32,505 bases of DNA from a virus, in IMG/VR virus record IMGVR_UViG_3300020401_000012, positions 1 to 32,505 of that record. One strand, written 5' to 3'. A program made the position numbers and the translations under genes. The first letter of the stretch is position 1. Each line of letters opens with the position of its first letter. The notes beneath the pieces are model-generated. The model did not search any database. It was given only the letters and a program-made list of their open reading frames with translations, and was not told the origin of the DNA. Of the stretch, positions 12,976 to 21,747 are shown in pieces.

Positions 12976-13169
12976 TATGCTAAATCCTTATCTGCCTTTT
13001 TGACTGAGGCCCTGCCTTCAGCGTGAGCCTTCAGCCTACCCACCGCCCATTGGTGAGCAGATACTTTGGGCCTACTGCCGCTGGAATAATAGGCCCCAAG
13101 GCCTCTCTTGTAGATAGTGTTTGCCTTCTTTGCGCCAAACATTTTCTTATATTTTTCTGGTGCAGACAT
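12975..13169 (-). CDS. Small basic protein, DUF5824-like
   Basis: The 64-residue product begins MSAPEKYKKMFGAKKANTIY and contains KRGLGAYYSSGSRPKVSAHQ followed by WAVGRLKAHAEG and a D/K tail. The pattern (Y-x-RG-x-GAYYSSGSRP-x-x-(S/T)A-x-x-WA-x-x-R) recurs in marine phage proteins often labelled DUF5824. It is chained by TAATG to both neighbours. The function is unknown. Confidence 0.6.
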   Translation of the reverse strand: MSAPEKYKKMFGAKKANTIYKRGLGAYYSSGSRPKVSAHQWAVGRLKAHAEGRASVKKADKDLA

Positions 13170-13354
13170 TATCCTTTAGCCCTCTCTTCAGATATCTTAT
13201 CCATCTGAGCCGCAGATAATTTACCCATCTTATAAAGGCGCCTGGTTCGTCTAATCTCTTTGGCTCTTTTGCCTTTGTTCTTTGCACCACTTAGATATTT
13301 CTTTGGAATATCTTTGTAGTCCTTATCCTTTTCTACTGGTGAAAACTTAGCCAT
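13169..13354 (-). CDS. Small basic protein of the tail-lysis region
   Basis: ATG at 13354 has GGGTGGA 7 bases upstream and is preferred over the GTG at 13366. The 61-residue product MAKFSPVEKDKDYKDIPKKY then LSGAKNKGKRAKEIRRTRRL, YKMGKLSAAQMDKISEERA is strongly basic and helical. Proteins of this style, with KKYLSG and a basic KR-rich helix, occur in many phages without known function. Confidence 0.6.
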   Translation of the reverse strand: MAKFSPVEKDKDYKDIPKKYLSGAKNKGKRAKEIRRTRRLYKMGKLSAAQMDKISEERAKG

Positions 13355-13421
13355 AGTACAATCCACCCATAAAAGAGCAGCCCCATACTACTAGAGTTAT
13401 GTATATAAATTGACTATCCAT
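13347..13421 (-). CDS. Tiny 24-residue membrane peptide
   Basis: ATG at 13421 is preceded by AAGGT. The peptide MDSQFIYITLVVWGCSFMGG then LYYG is one membrane span, and its stop overlaps the start of the next gene by 8 bases (GGCTAA inside ATGGCTAAG). The short hydrophobic frame with a ribosome binding site between holin-like and basic genes suggests a real micro-protein, perhaps a lysis modulator. Confidence 0.45.
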   Translation of the reverse strand: MDSQFIYITLVVWGCSFMGGLYYG

Positions 13422-13434
13422 ATTTTACCTTAAC

Positions 13435-13833
13435 TCATTTTTTATTTTTCTTCAACAAGTTAGCTGCTTGTCCTACACCCTTGATACCAAAGCTAGCTGA
13501 TATCGCAATGTATAATAAATGCTGGTAGTATTCTGGTAGTTGTGCAAGAACTTCAAAACCTTCTTTGACATATTCTCTCATACCAGGAATAAAGACTAGA
13601 ATTGCAGGCGCCAGTAAAACAACTAAAGCAAATTCGTCCTTCCAGGAATTATCACTTGCAGCTGCCATAGTGTTTTCCCACTCAACTTCACCAGCTGCTA
13701 CCTTCTCTGCTACGCTTGCTCTTGCCTTGGCCTCTGCTATCTTTACAGCGCCTTCAGCTTTTGTCTTTTCAACTTTGTTTTGAAACCAGGTGCCAACCAG
13801 GTTTGCTACTGGACCAATCAAACTTCCAATCAT
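13435..13833 (-). CDS. Holin of the GTA 3TM type
   Basis: The 132-residue protein has an amphipathic N-terminus (MIGSLIGPVANLVGTWFQNK), a charged helix rich in A, K and E, the conserved WKDEF (64-68) leading into a membrane span (ALVVLLAPAILVFIPGM), and a second hydrophobic span (LLYIAISASFGIKGVGQAAN). This is the layout of the gene-transfer-agent 3TM holin family, which permeabilises the inner membrane to release endolysin. The family is best known in alphaproteobacteria. Ribosome binding site AAGGAAAGGGG; ATGA overlap with the upstream gene. Confidence 0.75.
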   Translation of the reverse strand: MIGSLIGPVANLVGTWFQNKVEKTKAEGAVKIAEAKARASVAEKVAAGEVEWENTMAAASDNSWKDEFALVVLLAPAILVFIPGMREYVKEGFEVLAQLPEYYQHLLYIAISASFGIKGVGQAANLLKKNKK

Positions 13834-14300
13834 ATAACCCCTTTCCTTTGGAGATAAACAACAAGCAGGAATAAAGCTGCTGCTGCTACTGCTACTCCAA
13901 ATAAAATTAATAAACCTATTTTAATATTCTCATATAAATCATCTAAACTTTTTTGTCTGTCCTTTGCCTCTTGTTGCCTACGCTTTCTAGCCTCTACTTG
14001 AAACCTTACCCAATCACTATGCAGGCCTGGCCTTCCCAAGTAAATCATTAAGCGTTTAAGTTCCTCCTCCTTCTGTTTAATATCTTCAAGGGCAAAAAAT
14101 TCATCTAAATCATTCTCTTCTTTTCCAGTAAACTTGGCCCAGATACTATTCTTCTTTTTATTCTTTTGTTCAGCCAGGCTATCAGCTGCATGGGTAAACT
14201 TTGATATATGTTTTGCAACGCTGCCAAGTTCCCTGCCATTCTCAATCGCCTTCTTTATTACGCTGTAAGCTGCATTTGCAGCGGCTACATATTCTAACAT
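13830..14300 (-). CDS. C-terminally anchored helical membrane protein of the lysis region
   Basis: The 156-residue protein begins MLEYVAAANAAYSVIKKAIE, has a basic linker (EQKNKKKNSIWAKF), a charged coiled-coil region (about 65-125: EDIKQKEEELKRLMIYLGRP, VRFQVEARKRRQQEAKDRQK) and a C-terminal membrane span (about 129-150). Similar proteins sit next to holins in marine podoviruses. It could be a spanin-like or holin-regulating protein. The function is not established. Confidence 0.6.
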   Translation of the reverse strand: MLEYVAAANAAYSVIKKAIENGRELGSVAKHISKFTHAADSLAEQKNKKKNSIWAKFTGKEENDLDEFFALEDIKQKEEELKRLMIYLGRPGLHSDWVRFQVEARKRRQQEAKDRQKSLDDLYENIKIGLLILFGVAVAAAALFLLVVYLQRKGVI

Positions 14301-14306
14301 CTCTCA

Positions 14307-14471
14307 TTACTCAGCTGCCTTCTCCTTAGACTTACGCCCTCTCTTCTTAGGCATAGCAGTCTGAGGTTCTACATCAGAAGGCAGAGTATCCTCTGCTTTT
14401 TCAATGTTAGATTTTTTTTTATAAACTTTTTTTGTTTTTAGTTGTGGGTTCAATTCGTACAAATGTGGCAT
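14307..14471 (-). CDS. Small lysine-rich 54-residue protein
   Basis: ATG at 14471 has a clear ribosome binding site (GGGAGGTT). The product MPHLYELNPQLKTKKVYKKK then SNIEKAEDTLPSDVEPQTAM, PKKRGRKSKEKAAE has two basic clusters; the second (PKKRGRKSK) is an AT-hook-like GRP/RGR-type motif. It is directly downstream of the coiled-coil membrane gene. DNA binding is plausible but unproved. Confidence 0.55.
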   Translation of the reverse strand: MPHLYELNPQLKTKKVYKKKSNIEKAEDTLPSDVEPQTAMPKKRGRKSKEKAAE

Positions 14472-14720
14472 CTAACCTCCCTTAAAATTAAACCAGCCTT
14501 GCATCATTGCTAAGACTGTTCCTATTATGCCTCCCAGCCATAATAAAACTTTTAGTCCTCCCTTACCCATTGCAACCTGGGTCCTAAGGGATTTAATTTC
14601 TTGTTGGTTTTGTATAGAAACCTTTTGTATGTTCTCAACCTTTTCTTCTAGCCTAGCTAAACTTGTCTTAATATCTTGCATGTGAGTAGATTGAACCACT
14701 TTTGGTCTCCCTCTTGGCAT
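14472..14720 (-). CDS. Coiled-coil single-span membrane protein, XhlA-like
   Basis: The 82-residue protein starts MPRGRPKVVQSTHMQDIKTS, has a coiled coil at about 16-52 (LEEKVENIQKVSIQNQQEIK) and one C-terminal membrane span at about 58-76 (LLWLGGIIGTVLAMMQGWF). This is the haemolysin XhlA-like layout found next to holins and endolysins. It is coupled by TAATG to the upstream gene. The precise role in lysis is not known. Confidence 0.6.
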   Translation of the reverse strand: MPRGRPKVVQSTHMQDIKTSLARLEEKVENIQKVSIQNQQEIKSLRTQVAMGKGGLKVLLWLGGIIGTVLAMMQGWFNFKGG

Positions 14721-15133
14721 TATTCAACATTCCATACTTCAGCCCATTTATCATCAATGGCTTTATGTAATGCAGTTATATCTGCTTTTATTTCATCAGT
14801 AGGTACAGCTAATTCAGAGGCATTATATTTATCTGTTACTGCTCTGTCTTTTTGCTGTCTGATTAATGGTTCGTACATAGCTTTTACTGCATTGATTGCA
14901 GCATCATCAGCTATAACAAATTTGTTTTTATTACTCTCATTATATTTTGATTTATATTCAGACCAAAATGTTACATACACCTTGTCTCCGTCAAAGTGCC
15001 AGTTAACTGGTGGAACAAACTCTTCATCTTTACCAGGACCTGGTTGAGAGGGTAATAGCGTAGGGTGAACTATATTTTCTTTCTTGAGAGTAGTTTTATA
15101 TAGCTTTCTTTCTAGGTGTGCTTTGTAAGTCAT
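14720..15133 (-). CDS. Hypothetical protein after the RCC1 tail protein, possible fibre chaperone
   Basis: This 137-residue protein begins MTYKAHLERKLYKTTLKKEN. A Pro-rich segment PTLLPSQPGPGKDEEFVPPV leads to WHFDGDKVYVTFWSEYKSKY and a helical acidic C-terminus (LHKAIDDKWAEVWNVE). Position directly after the tail receptor gene, the size and the helical C-terminal half resemble tail-fibre assembly proteins, but no specific family motif is seen. Ribosome binding site TTAGGAGAT. Confidence 0.5.
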   Translation of the reverse strand: MTYKAHLERKLYKTTLKKENIVHPTLLPSQPGPGKDEEFVPPVNWHFDGDKVYVTFWSEYKSKYNESNKNKFVIADDAAINAVKAMYEPLIRQQKDRAVTDKYNASELAVPTDEIKADITALHKAIDDKWAEVWNVE

Positions 15134-15141
15134 ATTATCTC

Positions 15142-17208
15142 CTAAGGGTTAATTTTGTGCCAGAACCTAAAGGTAGTATTGTAATTGGTTCCATGTTGAT
15201 AATAATAGTTGTTGCCAATACCCCATAATGAGTTATCACTAAACCTAGCAAAGTGAGACCAGTAACCAGAGTAGTGATGACCTATGGAATATATATCTTC
15301 AAACCTAATATCATCAGAACCTAACCACCAAGAAGTCTGGCCAGTTAGCGTATGCTGATTACCAGCTGGGTACATAAAGGCATTAGTAAAATTTCTTGCG
15401 GCTGTATTGGCTTGATACTCATATGGTTGAGCCATATAGCCCCATATCCATAGACGCCTTTGCTTATCTAATCCCCACCAACCAGGCGCATTGTATCCGC
15501 TGGTTCTAAATGGGAAACAAGCAATCATTTCATTTCTAGGAAATAGAACATTGTTTGTCTGAATAACACCATCAGCAGAAGAGGTAACTGTTTTATGATA
15601 ATTGCTGCCATGGGTAGTTGTTTGAGGGTCTAGGACAGCGGAGTTTGCAGTTGTGTTTCCTTGCATTAAGGCACCATGTCCATTGTATCCTATAACATTA
15701 AATGACATACCAGTATTATTGGCAATCGTATAAGTGTACATATCACCTGGTCCATCAACTCCAGAAGGATTACCCTTCCAGGCTACTACACTTGTAGTTG
15801 AGGCATTACCAGCTACTTGTACAGCTGCATAATTCTCAGAGCCGCCTATCTGGGTCCAGGAAGATAAATCAGTTGTATTACCTTGGCCTAGATTTCCAGA
15901 GGCATTTTCGCCAATTCCATAAAGATTGCCAGAGGTATCAATGTAATATCCATTAGCTGCAATATTTCCATTATAATAGTAAGTACAATTACAAAGTATC
16001 TGTGCGCAGTTTGATACAGCTGTCATTTGTTGAGGTGAGGTATGAGCAGCGCCTAATGATGATATACCGCTAGTATTTGAACCGCAGAAAAAAGCATTGC
16101 CGCTACTATCAACAAAGTAAGTACAGCTATATCCAGCTGATATCTGTACAATGTTGCTTAATCCACTAAGTTTTGTTGGTACACTTGTATTATTGGTATT
16201 TCCAAGACCATGACTTCCAGAGCCTCCCCAGCCAAAAGAATAAACATCTCCATTATGAGTAATAACAAAGTAATGAGTATTACCCATACCCTGGTATCCT
16301 TTAGCATCATTCGTTGCCACACAAGATACTTCCATACTCACAGAGTTTTGGGTTGCATCTGGTCCAAAGTAAGGGTTCCTTACAAGTTGGTACCTATCTG
16401 TTGTATCCCCCAATCCCAACTGGCCAGAGCCATTTTCTCCGCCAACCCATATATTGCCTTTATTTGTAAGTAAAACAGTAGAATGAGTATTGAACCATTG
16501 CCTTACAAAATATTCATCAGCGGCCATTCCGCCAAATTCCATACTCAACTGAGCGTAATGGTGGCTCATCTCATATGTTCCAGTATTAGTACCAGAACCT
16601 AAACCAGGTTGCTGGTATCCAGCAGTCATAGGTTCGTTCTTACCATTAATCCAATGTAATGAAGTTGTTGTGCAAATATGTTGGTCTGTGTCTCTTTTGA
16701 CTGGACCGCATCTTCCGTTAATCATTCCGTCTTGAGGTATCCAATCAGCATTAGCACCAGACTTACCATTGTATCTTGCTAACCAGGGATATTTACCATC
16801 AGTTCCTCCAAGCGTACTATTGCTTGTATTGGCATATAGAGGAATATTACAGCTTAAAATATCTTGCCCTTCAAAACCTCCAACTGTTCCAAAGCCTAAA
16901 GTGTTTGCGCTTGTAACTTTTACAGCTGAACCAACATTACCAACTGGTACCCTTATGGCATTGTTACCATCATGGCTTAGTAAATCGCCTGCTGTTGTCA
17001 AAGGCAGAGTTCCGTCTGCCATCAAGTTCCAATGAGTGGTGTTACTATTAGAAGGTGCGCCTGCCGCAGAACCAGTCTTGTTAGTCGTGTTTACATATAT
17101 CCAGGAACTACCAGAATGACTTACAACATCATCTGCCTCATATGTATTGCTGGTGGAGAAGGCCCCTCTCCAATGAAATTTTATTTTGCCTAAATCAACT
17201 GTTGCCAC
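15142..17208 (-). CDS. Tail protein with RCC1-type beta-propeller repeats, probable receptor binder
   Basis: The start is GTG at 17208 behind a strong AGGAGGT. Residues 10-63 (FHWRGAFSTSNTYEADDVVS, HSGSSWIYVN, WNLM) look like a small carbohydrate-binding module seen at the N-terminus of marine phage tail proteins. From about 240 there are RCC1-like repeats: GNIWVGGENGSGQLGLGDTT (251-270), GDVYSFGWGGSGSHGLGNTN (320-339), GNAFFCGSNTSG, GNLYGIGENASGNLGQGNTT (427-446), and a last one NSLWGIGNNYYYQHGTNY. A propeller would form a rigid tip for host surface binding. No enzymatic motif is seen. Confidence 0.8.
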   Translation of the reverse strand: MATVDLGKIKFHWRGAFSTSNTYEADDVVSHSGSSWIYVNTTNKTGSAAGAPSNSNTTHWNLMADGTLPLTTAGDLLSHDGNNAIRVPVGNVGSAVKVTSANTLGFGTVGGFEGQDILSCNIPLYANTSNSTLGGTDGKYPWLARYNGKSGANADWIPQDGMINGRCGPVKRDTDQHICTTTSLHWINGKNEPMTAGYQQPGLGSGTNTGTYEMSHHYAQLSMEFGGMAADEYFVRQWFNTHSTVLLTNKGNIWVGGENGSGQLGLGDTTDRYQLVRNPYFGPDATQNSVSMEVSCVATNDAKGYQGMGNTHYFVITHNGDVYSFGWGGSGSHGLGNTNNTSVPTKLSGLSNIVQISAGYSCTYFVDSSGNAFFCGSNTSGISSLGAAHTSPQQMTAVSNCAQILCNCTYYYNGNIAANGYYIDTSGNLYGIGENASGNLGQGNTTDLSSWTQIGGSENYAAVQVAGNASTTSVVAWKGNPSGVDGPGDMYTYTIANNTGMSFNVIGYNGHGALMQGNTTANSAVLDPQTTTHGSNYHKTVTSSADGVIQTNNVLFPRNEMIACFPFRTSGYNAPGWWGLDKQRRLWIWGYMAQPYEYQANTAARNFTNAFMYPAGNQHTLTGQTSWWLGSDDIRFEDIYSIGHHYSGYWSHFARFSDNSLWGIGNNYYYQHGTNYNTTFRFWHKINP

Positions 17209-17220
17209 TTTATACCTCCT

Positions 17221-18195
17221 TTATGGTAAATCTATTAGTAAGTGTCCATCACTAGACCTTAGCGTTAGTCCTACTGAACCAGTCGCAAAGAAATAAGTCT
17301 CATAATCTGATAGGACTAGGTTTTCAGAACCGCCCACTAATGTATGCTCTTGTTGTAATATTGTACGACCAACACCGCTGGTTGTTTCTACTATCTTTTT
17401 AACACCAAAGAACTTAGACGCTACTGCTGATATACCAGATACCTGGGCGTTGATTGCCTCTTTAACTCTAAGAGGTGTCATACCCTTTGTATTTTCTGTA
17501 CCAGTCTGAGCCTCTAGCTGTGTAGCTATGGCATTAAAAACTCCGTTGTTACCAGCTGCACCTTGGGCGCCTTGAGGCAAACCAAAGGTAAAGTCTATTG
17601 CGCCAGTAGTAGAATTGTATGTTGCTGTTGCTGTTGCAGCGCTGCCTGGTGCGCCAGTAGTAACATTGGATACACTAGCAGAAGATACCGCAGCATCTTG
17701 TATTACTGGGTCTCCGCTTGTTGCATCAAAACCAAGTAGCTTGCCCTTCCTGGTTTCCTTTTTAGGAAGGGTCATATCTACATCAGCAGGGTCATTTACT
17801 GGTGCCTTTAAACTTCTGTTCAAAGTTTCATCAGCGTCCCCCAGGGCCATAACAATTCTATCAAAGTCAGCCTCTAATGACGCTGCTGTAATGTTACCAC
17901 CAGAGGTGTAAACACTAGCCCTTGATAGAGGTACATCTGATTTTATTGAAACTGTTACATTGTTTGCTGGTGCTGAATTAAATCTTACTGTTCCAGTACC
18001 ATCAGCGTTTAGACCAGCTGCGCCTGCGCTTGTAACTATTGTGTAATCTGAAGTAAGTTGTTTTGCTACACCATCTAGGGCTACATCAATGTCAGTAGTA
18101 GCGTTTACCTGGAAGTTAAAATCAAAGTCAACCAGGTTCCCATTAGCTGTTGCTGTAACTTTCCTTACATTATCGTTTACATCAAATAGTGCCAT
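17221..18195 (-). CDS. T7-type tail fibre N-terminal protein
   Basis: Residues 1-125 (MALFDVNDNVRKVTATANGN ... LSRASVYTSGGNITAASLEA, DFDRIVMALGDADETLNRSL) match the T7 gp17 N-terminal domain that fixes the fibre to the tail. A short collagen-like segment lies near 206-218 (LPQGAQGAAGNNG), followed by PLRVKEAINAQVSG and a small C-terminal beta domain with LVLSDYETYFFATGSV and DGHLLIDL. At 324 residues it is shorter than full fibres, so the receptor-binding part may be on the separate RCC1 protein. GGAG ribosome site 8 bases upstream. Confidence 0.88.
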   Translation of the reverse strand: MALFDVNDNVRKVTATANGNLVDFDFNFQVNATTDIDVALDGVAKQLTSDYTIVTSAGAAGLNADGTGTVRFNSAPANNVTVSIKSDVPLSRASVYTSGGNITAASLEADFDRIVMALGDADETLNRSLKAPVNDPADVDMTLPKKETRKGKLLGFDATSGDPVIQDAAVSSASVSNVTTGAPGSAATATATYNSTTGAIDFTFGLPQGAQGAAGNNGVFNAIATQLEAQTGTENTKGMTPLRVKEAINAQVSGISAVASKFFGVKKIVETTSGVGRTILQQEHTLVGGSENLVLSDYETYFFATGSVGLTLRSSDGHLLIDLP

Positions 18196-18255
18196 AATAT
18201 TTTCTCCGTATAAATATTACCAATAATCTCATTATTAACAATCAGAACAAAAAAA

Positions 18256-21200
18256 TTACTCTAATGCTTTTCTATTCTCCTGGATTGCCTTTTGTATATC
18301 GTAGATATCTGGGTCCGTAAGGTTTCTTGGGTTTTCTCCAAATACCTTTTTAAACTCATCTCTCTCTATGAGTAATGCTTTTAGTTCTGGATATTCTAAT
18401 ACCAGCAAATCTTTTGCATATTTTCTATGTGCATTATCCACACCTTTTAGTTGTTCTATTTTATGGGCTGGAGGTGCATCTTCTAAACCAGTTATACCTT
18501 TAACTTTCTGATAGCCTTCACTATCAATAATTATTTTAAACTCTTCCAGAACATTGCCTGGCATAAGTTTATCACCGCCTACATAAACATTACTTTTAAA
18601 ATATTCTTTGGCAAATTTACCTCTTTGAGGATAATTATATAGTTCAATATATCTGTCAAACTGCTCTCCATTTAATTTTATTTGAGGTTCTCCCATAGTG
18701 ATACTAAGGGGGGCTAGACCCAGGTTAAGTTTTGCTAGTTCCTGGTTAACAATATTAGCATGAGGTAAATCAATAACCTTATACGGAGAAATATATTCCC
18801 AACCAGCACCTCTAGTTTGTGGAATTGGCTCATACCATCTGTTGGTTTTAACTGGTAAGTCAGCTGAGCAGCCTATTGTCTTAGAGCAAATAGTATTTAA
18901 CATTTCGTACCATGCTCTCATTACTGGTTGCAAACCAGCTGGTCTATTCCACCAAGGAATATTTACATCATCATATTGATTAGAAGGTAAGGTGCTAGAC
19001 GCCATCTCTGAGCCAACTGTCATATCACCAAACTTAGCGCTTTCACCATATCCAGAGCGTTCTATTGAACCCTCAAGCATAATACCTACACCAGGGAAAT
19101 CAGCTGGCCCTTTGAAGTTATCACCTACACCAAAGGTTACATGCTCTTTAACAATGCCTCCTGCTGCAAACATTTGTTTAGCTAGAAGTTGTGTAACTCT
19201 TTCTACCTGGCTTTCATGGCTTTGGAATGGAGAACCCATAAGGTCTATAAACTCTCCTATGAATTGTGTCATAGGTAAGGCAGTAGAAGTATATCTCATA
19301 GTGGCTAGTCCAGCCCCAGTCAGCATATCTAATATTGTGTCCTCATCATTTACATTGAATATGGCATCATTAAAATCACCAGCCATAGCCAATATTCCAG
19401 ATAATGGGTCATATCTAGCATAGCTTACCCAGGTCCATTCATCTAACCACTCTCCATCTGCACCTTTTTTTCTTACACCAATAGAATATGGTCTATGATT
19501 TTCTAACCAGGTTTTTCTAATTTTTGGGTCTCTTGGTCCATAACCAGTAATAGCATAGCCTTCGTTCATGCCACCAGTACCAGCGTATGCTAAACTTGCA
19601 AACATAGCTGTACCAGTCATCATTCTTACCATAGCCTCTCTTTTTTCAGTAGCATTGCCATTGATAAGTTTCTTGTAAAAACCAGGCATTACTAAAGCAA
19701 GAGGACTTCTTTCTGATACTCTTCTTACAATTTGTGAAGGTGTTTTATAAAACGGAACCCATATCTTTACCATTGGTAGGTTAAAGAATGGCATTGCAGA
19801 TTGGAATATTCCTGGCAAGTCATCTTGGAAAGTAAGCATTTTGCCAAACTCTGTACCCTGCCTAAAGGTTTCATCAGAGTTTATAACCTTTAAATATGTC
19901 TCTATGCTAAAATCATAGGCCTCTCTTTTTAAAGCCTCTTCCCCAGTAAATGTTTTCTTAGTGCCTTTTTCTGGGTCAATGATAGCTGTGTATTTATATT
20001 TAGATACATCAATACCTTCATTTGCTATCTTCTCATTTAGTTCTTTTAGCTTATTGGAATAGGCCTCAGATTTAGCCCTCATTCCAATACTTTCTATTTC
20101 TACGCCTCTGGCCATAGTTTTAAAAAATTCATCAATCGCTATCATTGGACGATAGCCCAACATTCTAAATGTTATACCCAAACCATCTATGGTAAGAGCA
20201 GCTGCGCTTTCTCCCAGGCCTCCGCCTTCTGCTCTGTTTCTAAGACCAAAGCCTTGTCTAGTAACAGTCCGTCCAGACATATCTAATTTACTAGAGTTTT
20301 CTGTTAGAGATTTTTCATGTATAAGGGCATGGGTCATGTTTCTTATAGCTTGGGGTAAATAAGTTACATGGCCTTTCAACATAGCAAACGCTGATTGAAA
20401 TGAGGCTTTGTCCCCAGTAAGACCTACTAAAAACTTTTCTGCCATTAGCATTTCATAAAACGCTATCTGAGAAACTGTGTTATAGGCATGAGTTACACCA
20501 GATGATAACAATGCAGAAGTATATATTTCTACTAATGCTCTAGGCGTCATCTTAGCCCTATCAAGCATTGTCATTTTTAAGAACTTGTTTTTAGATACAT
20601 CATTAGGTAAAGCCTTGTAAGCTGCAAGCATTGTTGTTACAGCAGCCTCACCTCCATTAGCCTCAAAGTATTCAGCTAAATTTTTCTCTGTAAGTACAGC
20701 AGTAAACTCTCCTACTCTGTTTGTATCAGACCAGGTTTTTAATGCTTGTATTCTTGATTGTCCTGGAGAGGCTATAATTTTATTTGATACTTGAGTTCTA
20801 GCTATTGCCTCTTGTACGCCTACTAATTGTATCTGTGCATAACCAGCAATGTTTAGAGCCTGGTGGGCCTTAGCTAAATCCATAGGACTGCCAGACTTCT
20901 CAAAGGCTTGCATTGCTTTTTCAGCAACAATAGTAAAAGACAAAACTGTTCTTTTAGCTGCTAGTAATTCTGCATCAGTAAATGGTCTATCTTTTGCCTC
21001 TCTTGTTAAGAGTTGCAACATAATATCAACAGAACCAATTTTGTTAGCGTCATTAATTATATCTTGGAAAGTACGACCAGACTTGCTTTGACCTTTATCT
21101 ACAACTTTGCCTTGTTTGTATTGCTTGCCGCCTTTGAGTATCTTGTCTCCCTTTACATCTTTAGCACCTTTGTAATGCTCATACATAGCCCCAATCAGTT

Positions 21201-21747
21201 TTTTAAACTGAACATCAGCTGTATCGTCAGACTTGCTGCTACTTATTTTATTGAGATTAGGTAGTACAACATCAAAGTCTATATCACTCTGCATATAGGT
21301 TTTGACATTTTGTAAATCTTCAGCAGACATAGGTTTGAAGAAAACAGTTCCATCATCTGCTTGTATGAAAGGCGCCTCACCCTCAGCCTCACTTCTTAAT
21401 TTTTCATTAGCTTTTTTCTGTGCCTCTTTTTCTTTTTTTACAGATGGAGTAGTAGTAGCATCAACAGCACCAGTCTTTTCATTCCAAAGTTCAATACCAC
21501 TATCAATAGCTTTACCGCCTTTCTTGACGATAGTATTAATAGTGCTACCTAAACTTGCTATTTGTACTGGTTCTGTAAGAGATGATTTGTCTTGCTCTGA
21601 TACATACTCACCACCACCGCCTGCCATGTCTCCAGTTAATGGCGGTTGGCTTTCATCACTAAATAGATTTACTGTATCTTTGTTTTGATTTTTTTTATTG
21701 GTAAATTCGCCTGCTACAACAGCGGTTTCGTCTTTAGGTATAGACAT
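18256..21747 (-). CDS. Large internal virion (ejection) protein, gp16-like position
   Basis: This is the largest gene, 1163 residues. It starts MSIPKDETAVVAGEFTNKKN with a low-complexity polar N-terminus, followed by long helical stretches and hydrophobic, Gly/Ala-containing segments (for example TPRALVEIYTSALLSSGVTH, MTGTAMFASLAYAGTGGMNE). Gene order, size and helical content correspond to the T7 gp16 DNA-ejection protein. I see no lytic transglycosylase motif. Start is coupled by TAATG to the previous ejection gene. A chance perfect DnaA box lies within at 18434-18442. Confidence 0.7.
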   Translation of the reverse strand: MSIPKDETAVVAGEFTNKKNQNKDTVNLFSDESQPPLTGDMAGGGGEYVSEQDKSSLTEPVQIASLGSTINTIVKKGGKAIDSGIELWNEKTGAVDATTTPSVKKEKEAQKKANEKLRSEAEGEAPFIQADDGTVFFKPMSAEDLQNVKTYMQSDIDFDVVLPNLNKISSSKSDDTADVQFKKLIGAMYEHYKGAKDVKGDKILKGGKQYKQGKVVDKGQSKSGRTFQDIINDANKIGSVDIMLQLLTREAKDRPFTDAELLAAKRTVLSFTIVAEKAMQAFEKSGSPMDLAKAHQALNIAGYAQIQLVGVQEAIARTQVSNKIIASPGQSRIQALKTWSDTNRVGEFTAVLTEKNLAEYFEANGGEAAVTTMLAAYKALPNDVSKNKFLKMTMLDRAKMTPRALVEIYTSALLSSGVTHAYNTVSQIAFYEMLMAEKFLVGLTGDKASFQSAFAMLKGHVTYLPQAIRNMTHALIHEKSLTENSSKLDMSGRTVTRQGFGLRNRAEGGGLGESAAALTIDGLGITFRMLGYRPMIAIDEFFKTMARGVEIESIGMRAKSEAYSNKLKELNEKIANEGIDVSKYKYTAIIDPEKGTKKTFTGEEALKREAYDFSIETYLKVINSDETFRQGTEFGKMLTFQDDLPGIFQSAMPFFNLPMVKIWVPFYKTPSQIVRRVSERSPLALVMPGFYKKLINGNATEKREAMVRMMTGTAMFASLAYAGTGGMNEGYAITGYGPRDPKIRKTWLENHRPYSIGVRKKGADGEWLDEWTWVSYARYDPLSGILAMAGDFNDAIFNVNDEDTILDMLTGAGLATMRYTSTALPMTQFIGEFIDLMGSPFQSHESQVERVTQLLAKQMFAAGGIVKEHVTFGVGDNFKGPADFPGVGIMLEGSIERSGYGESAKFGDMTVGSEMASSTLPSNQYDDVNIPWWNRPAGLQPVMRAWYEMLNTICSKTIGCSADLPVKTNRWYEPIPQTRGAGWEYISPYKVIDLPHANIVNQELAKLNLGLAPLSITMGEPQIKLNGEQFDRYIELYNYPQRGKFAKEYFKSNVYVGGDKLMPGNVLEEFKIIIDSEGYQKVKGITGLEDAPPAHKIEQLKGVDNAHRKYAKDLLVLEYPELKALLIERDEFKKVFGENPRNLTDPDIYDIQKAIQENRKALE

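Noticed and set aside
18434-18442. Perfect DnaA box TTATCCACA
   Set aside because: It is single and lies inside the large ejection protein gene, far from the replication genes; no cluster or AT-rich unwinding region accompanies it, so chance is likely.
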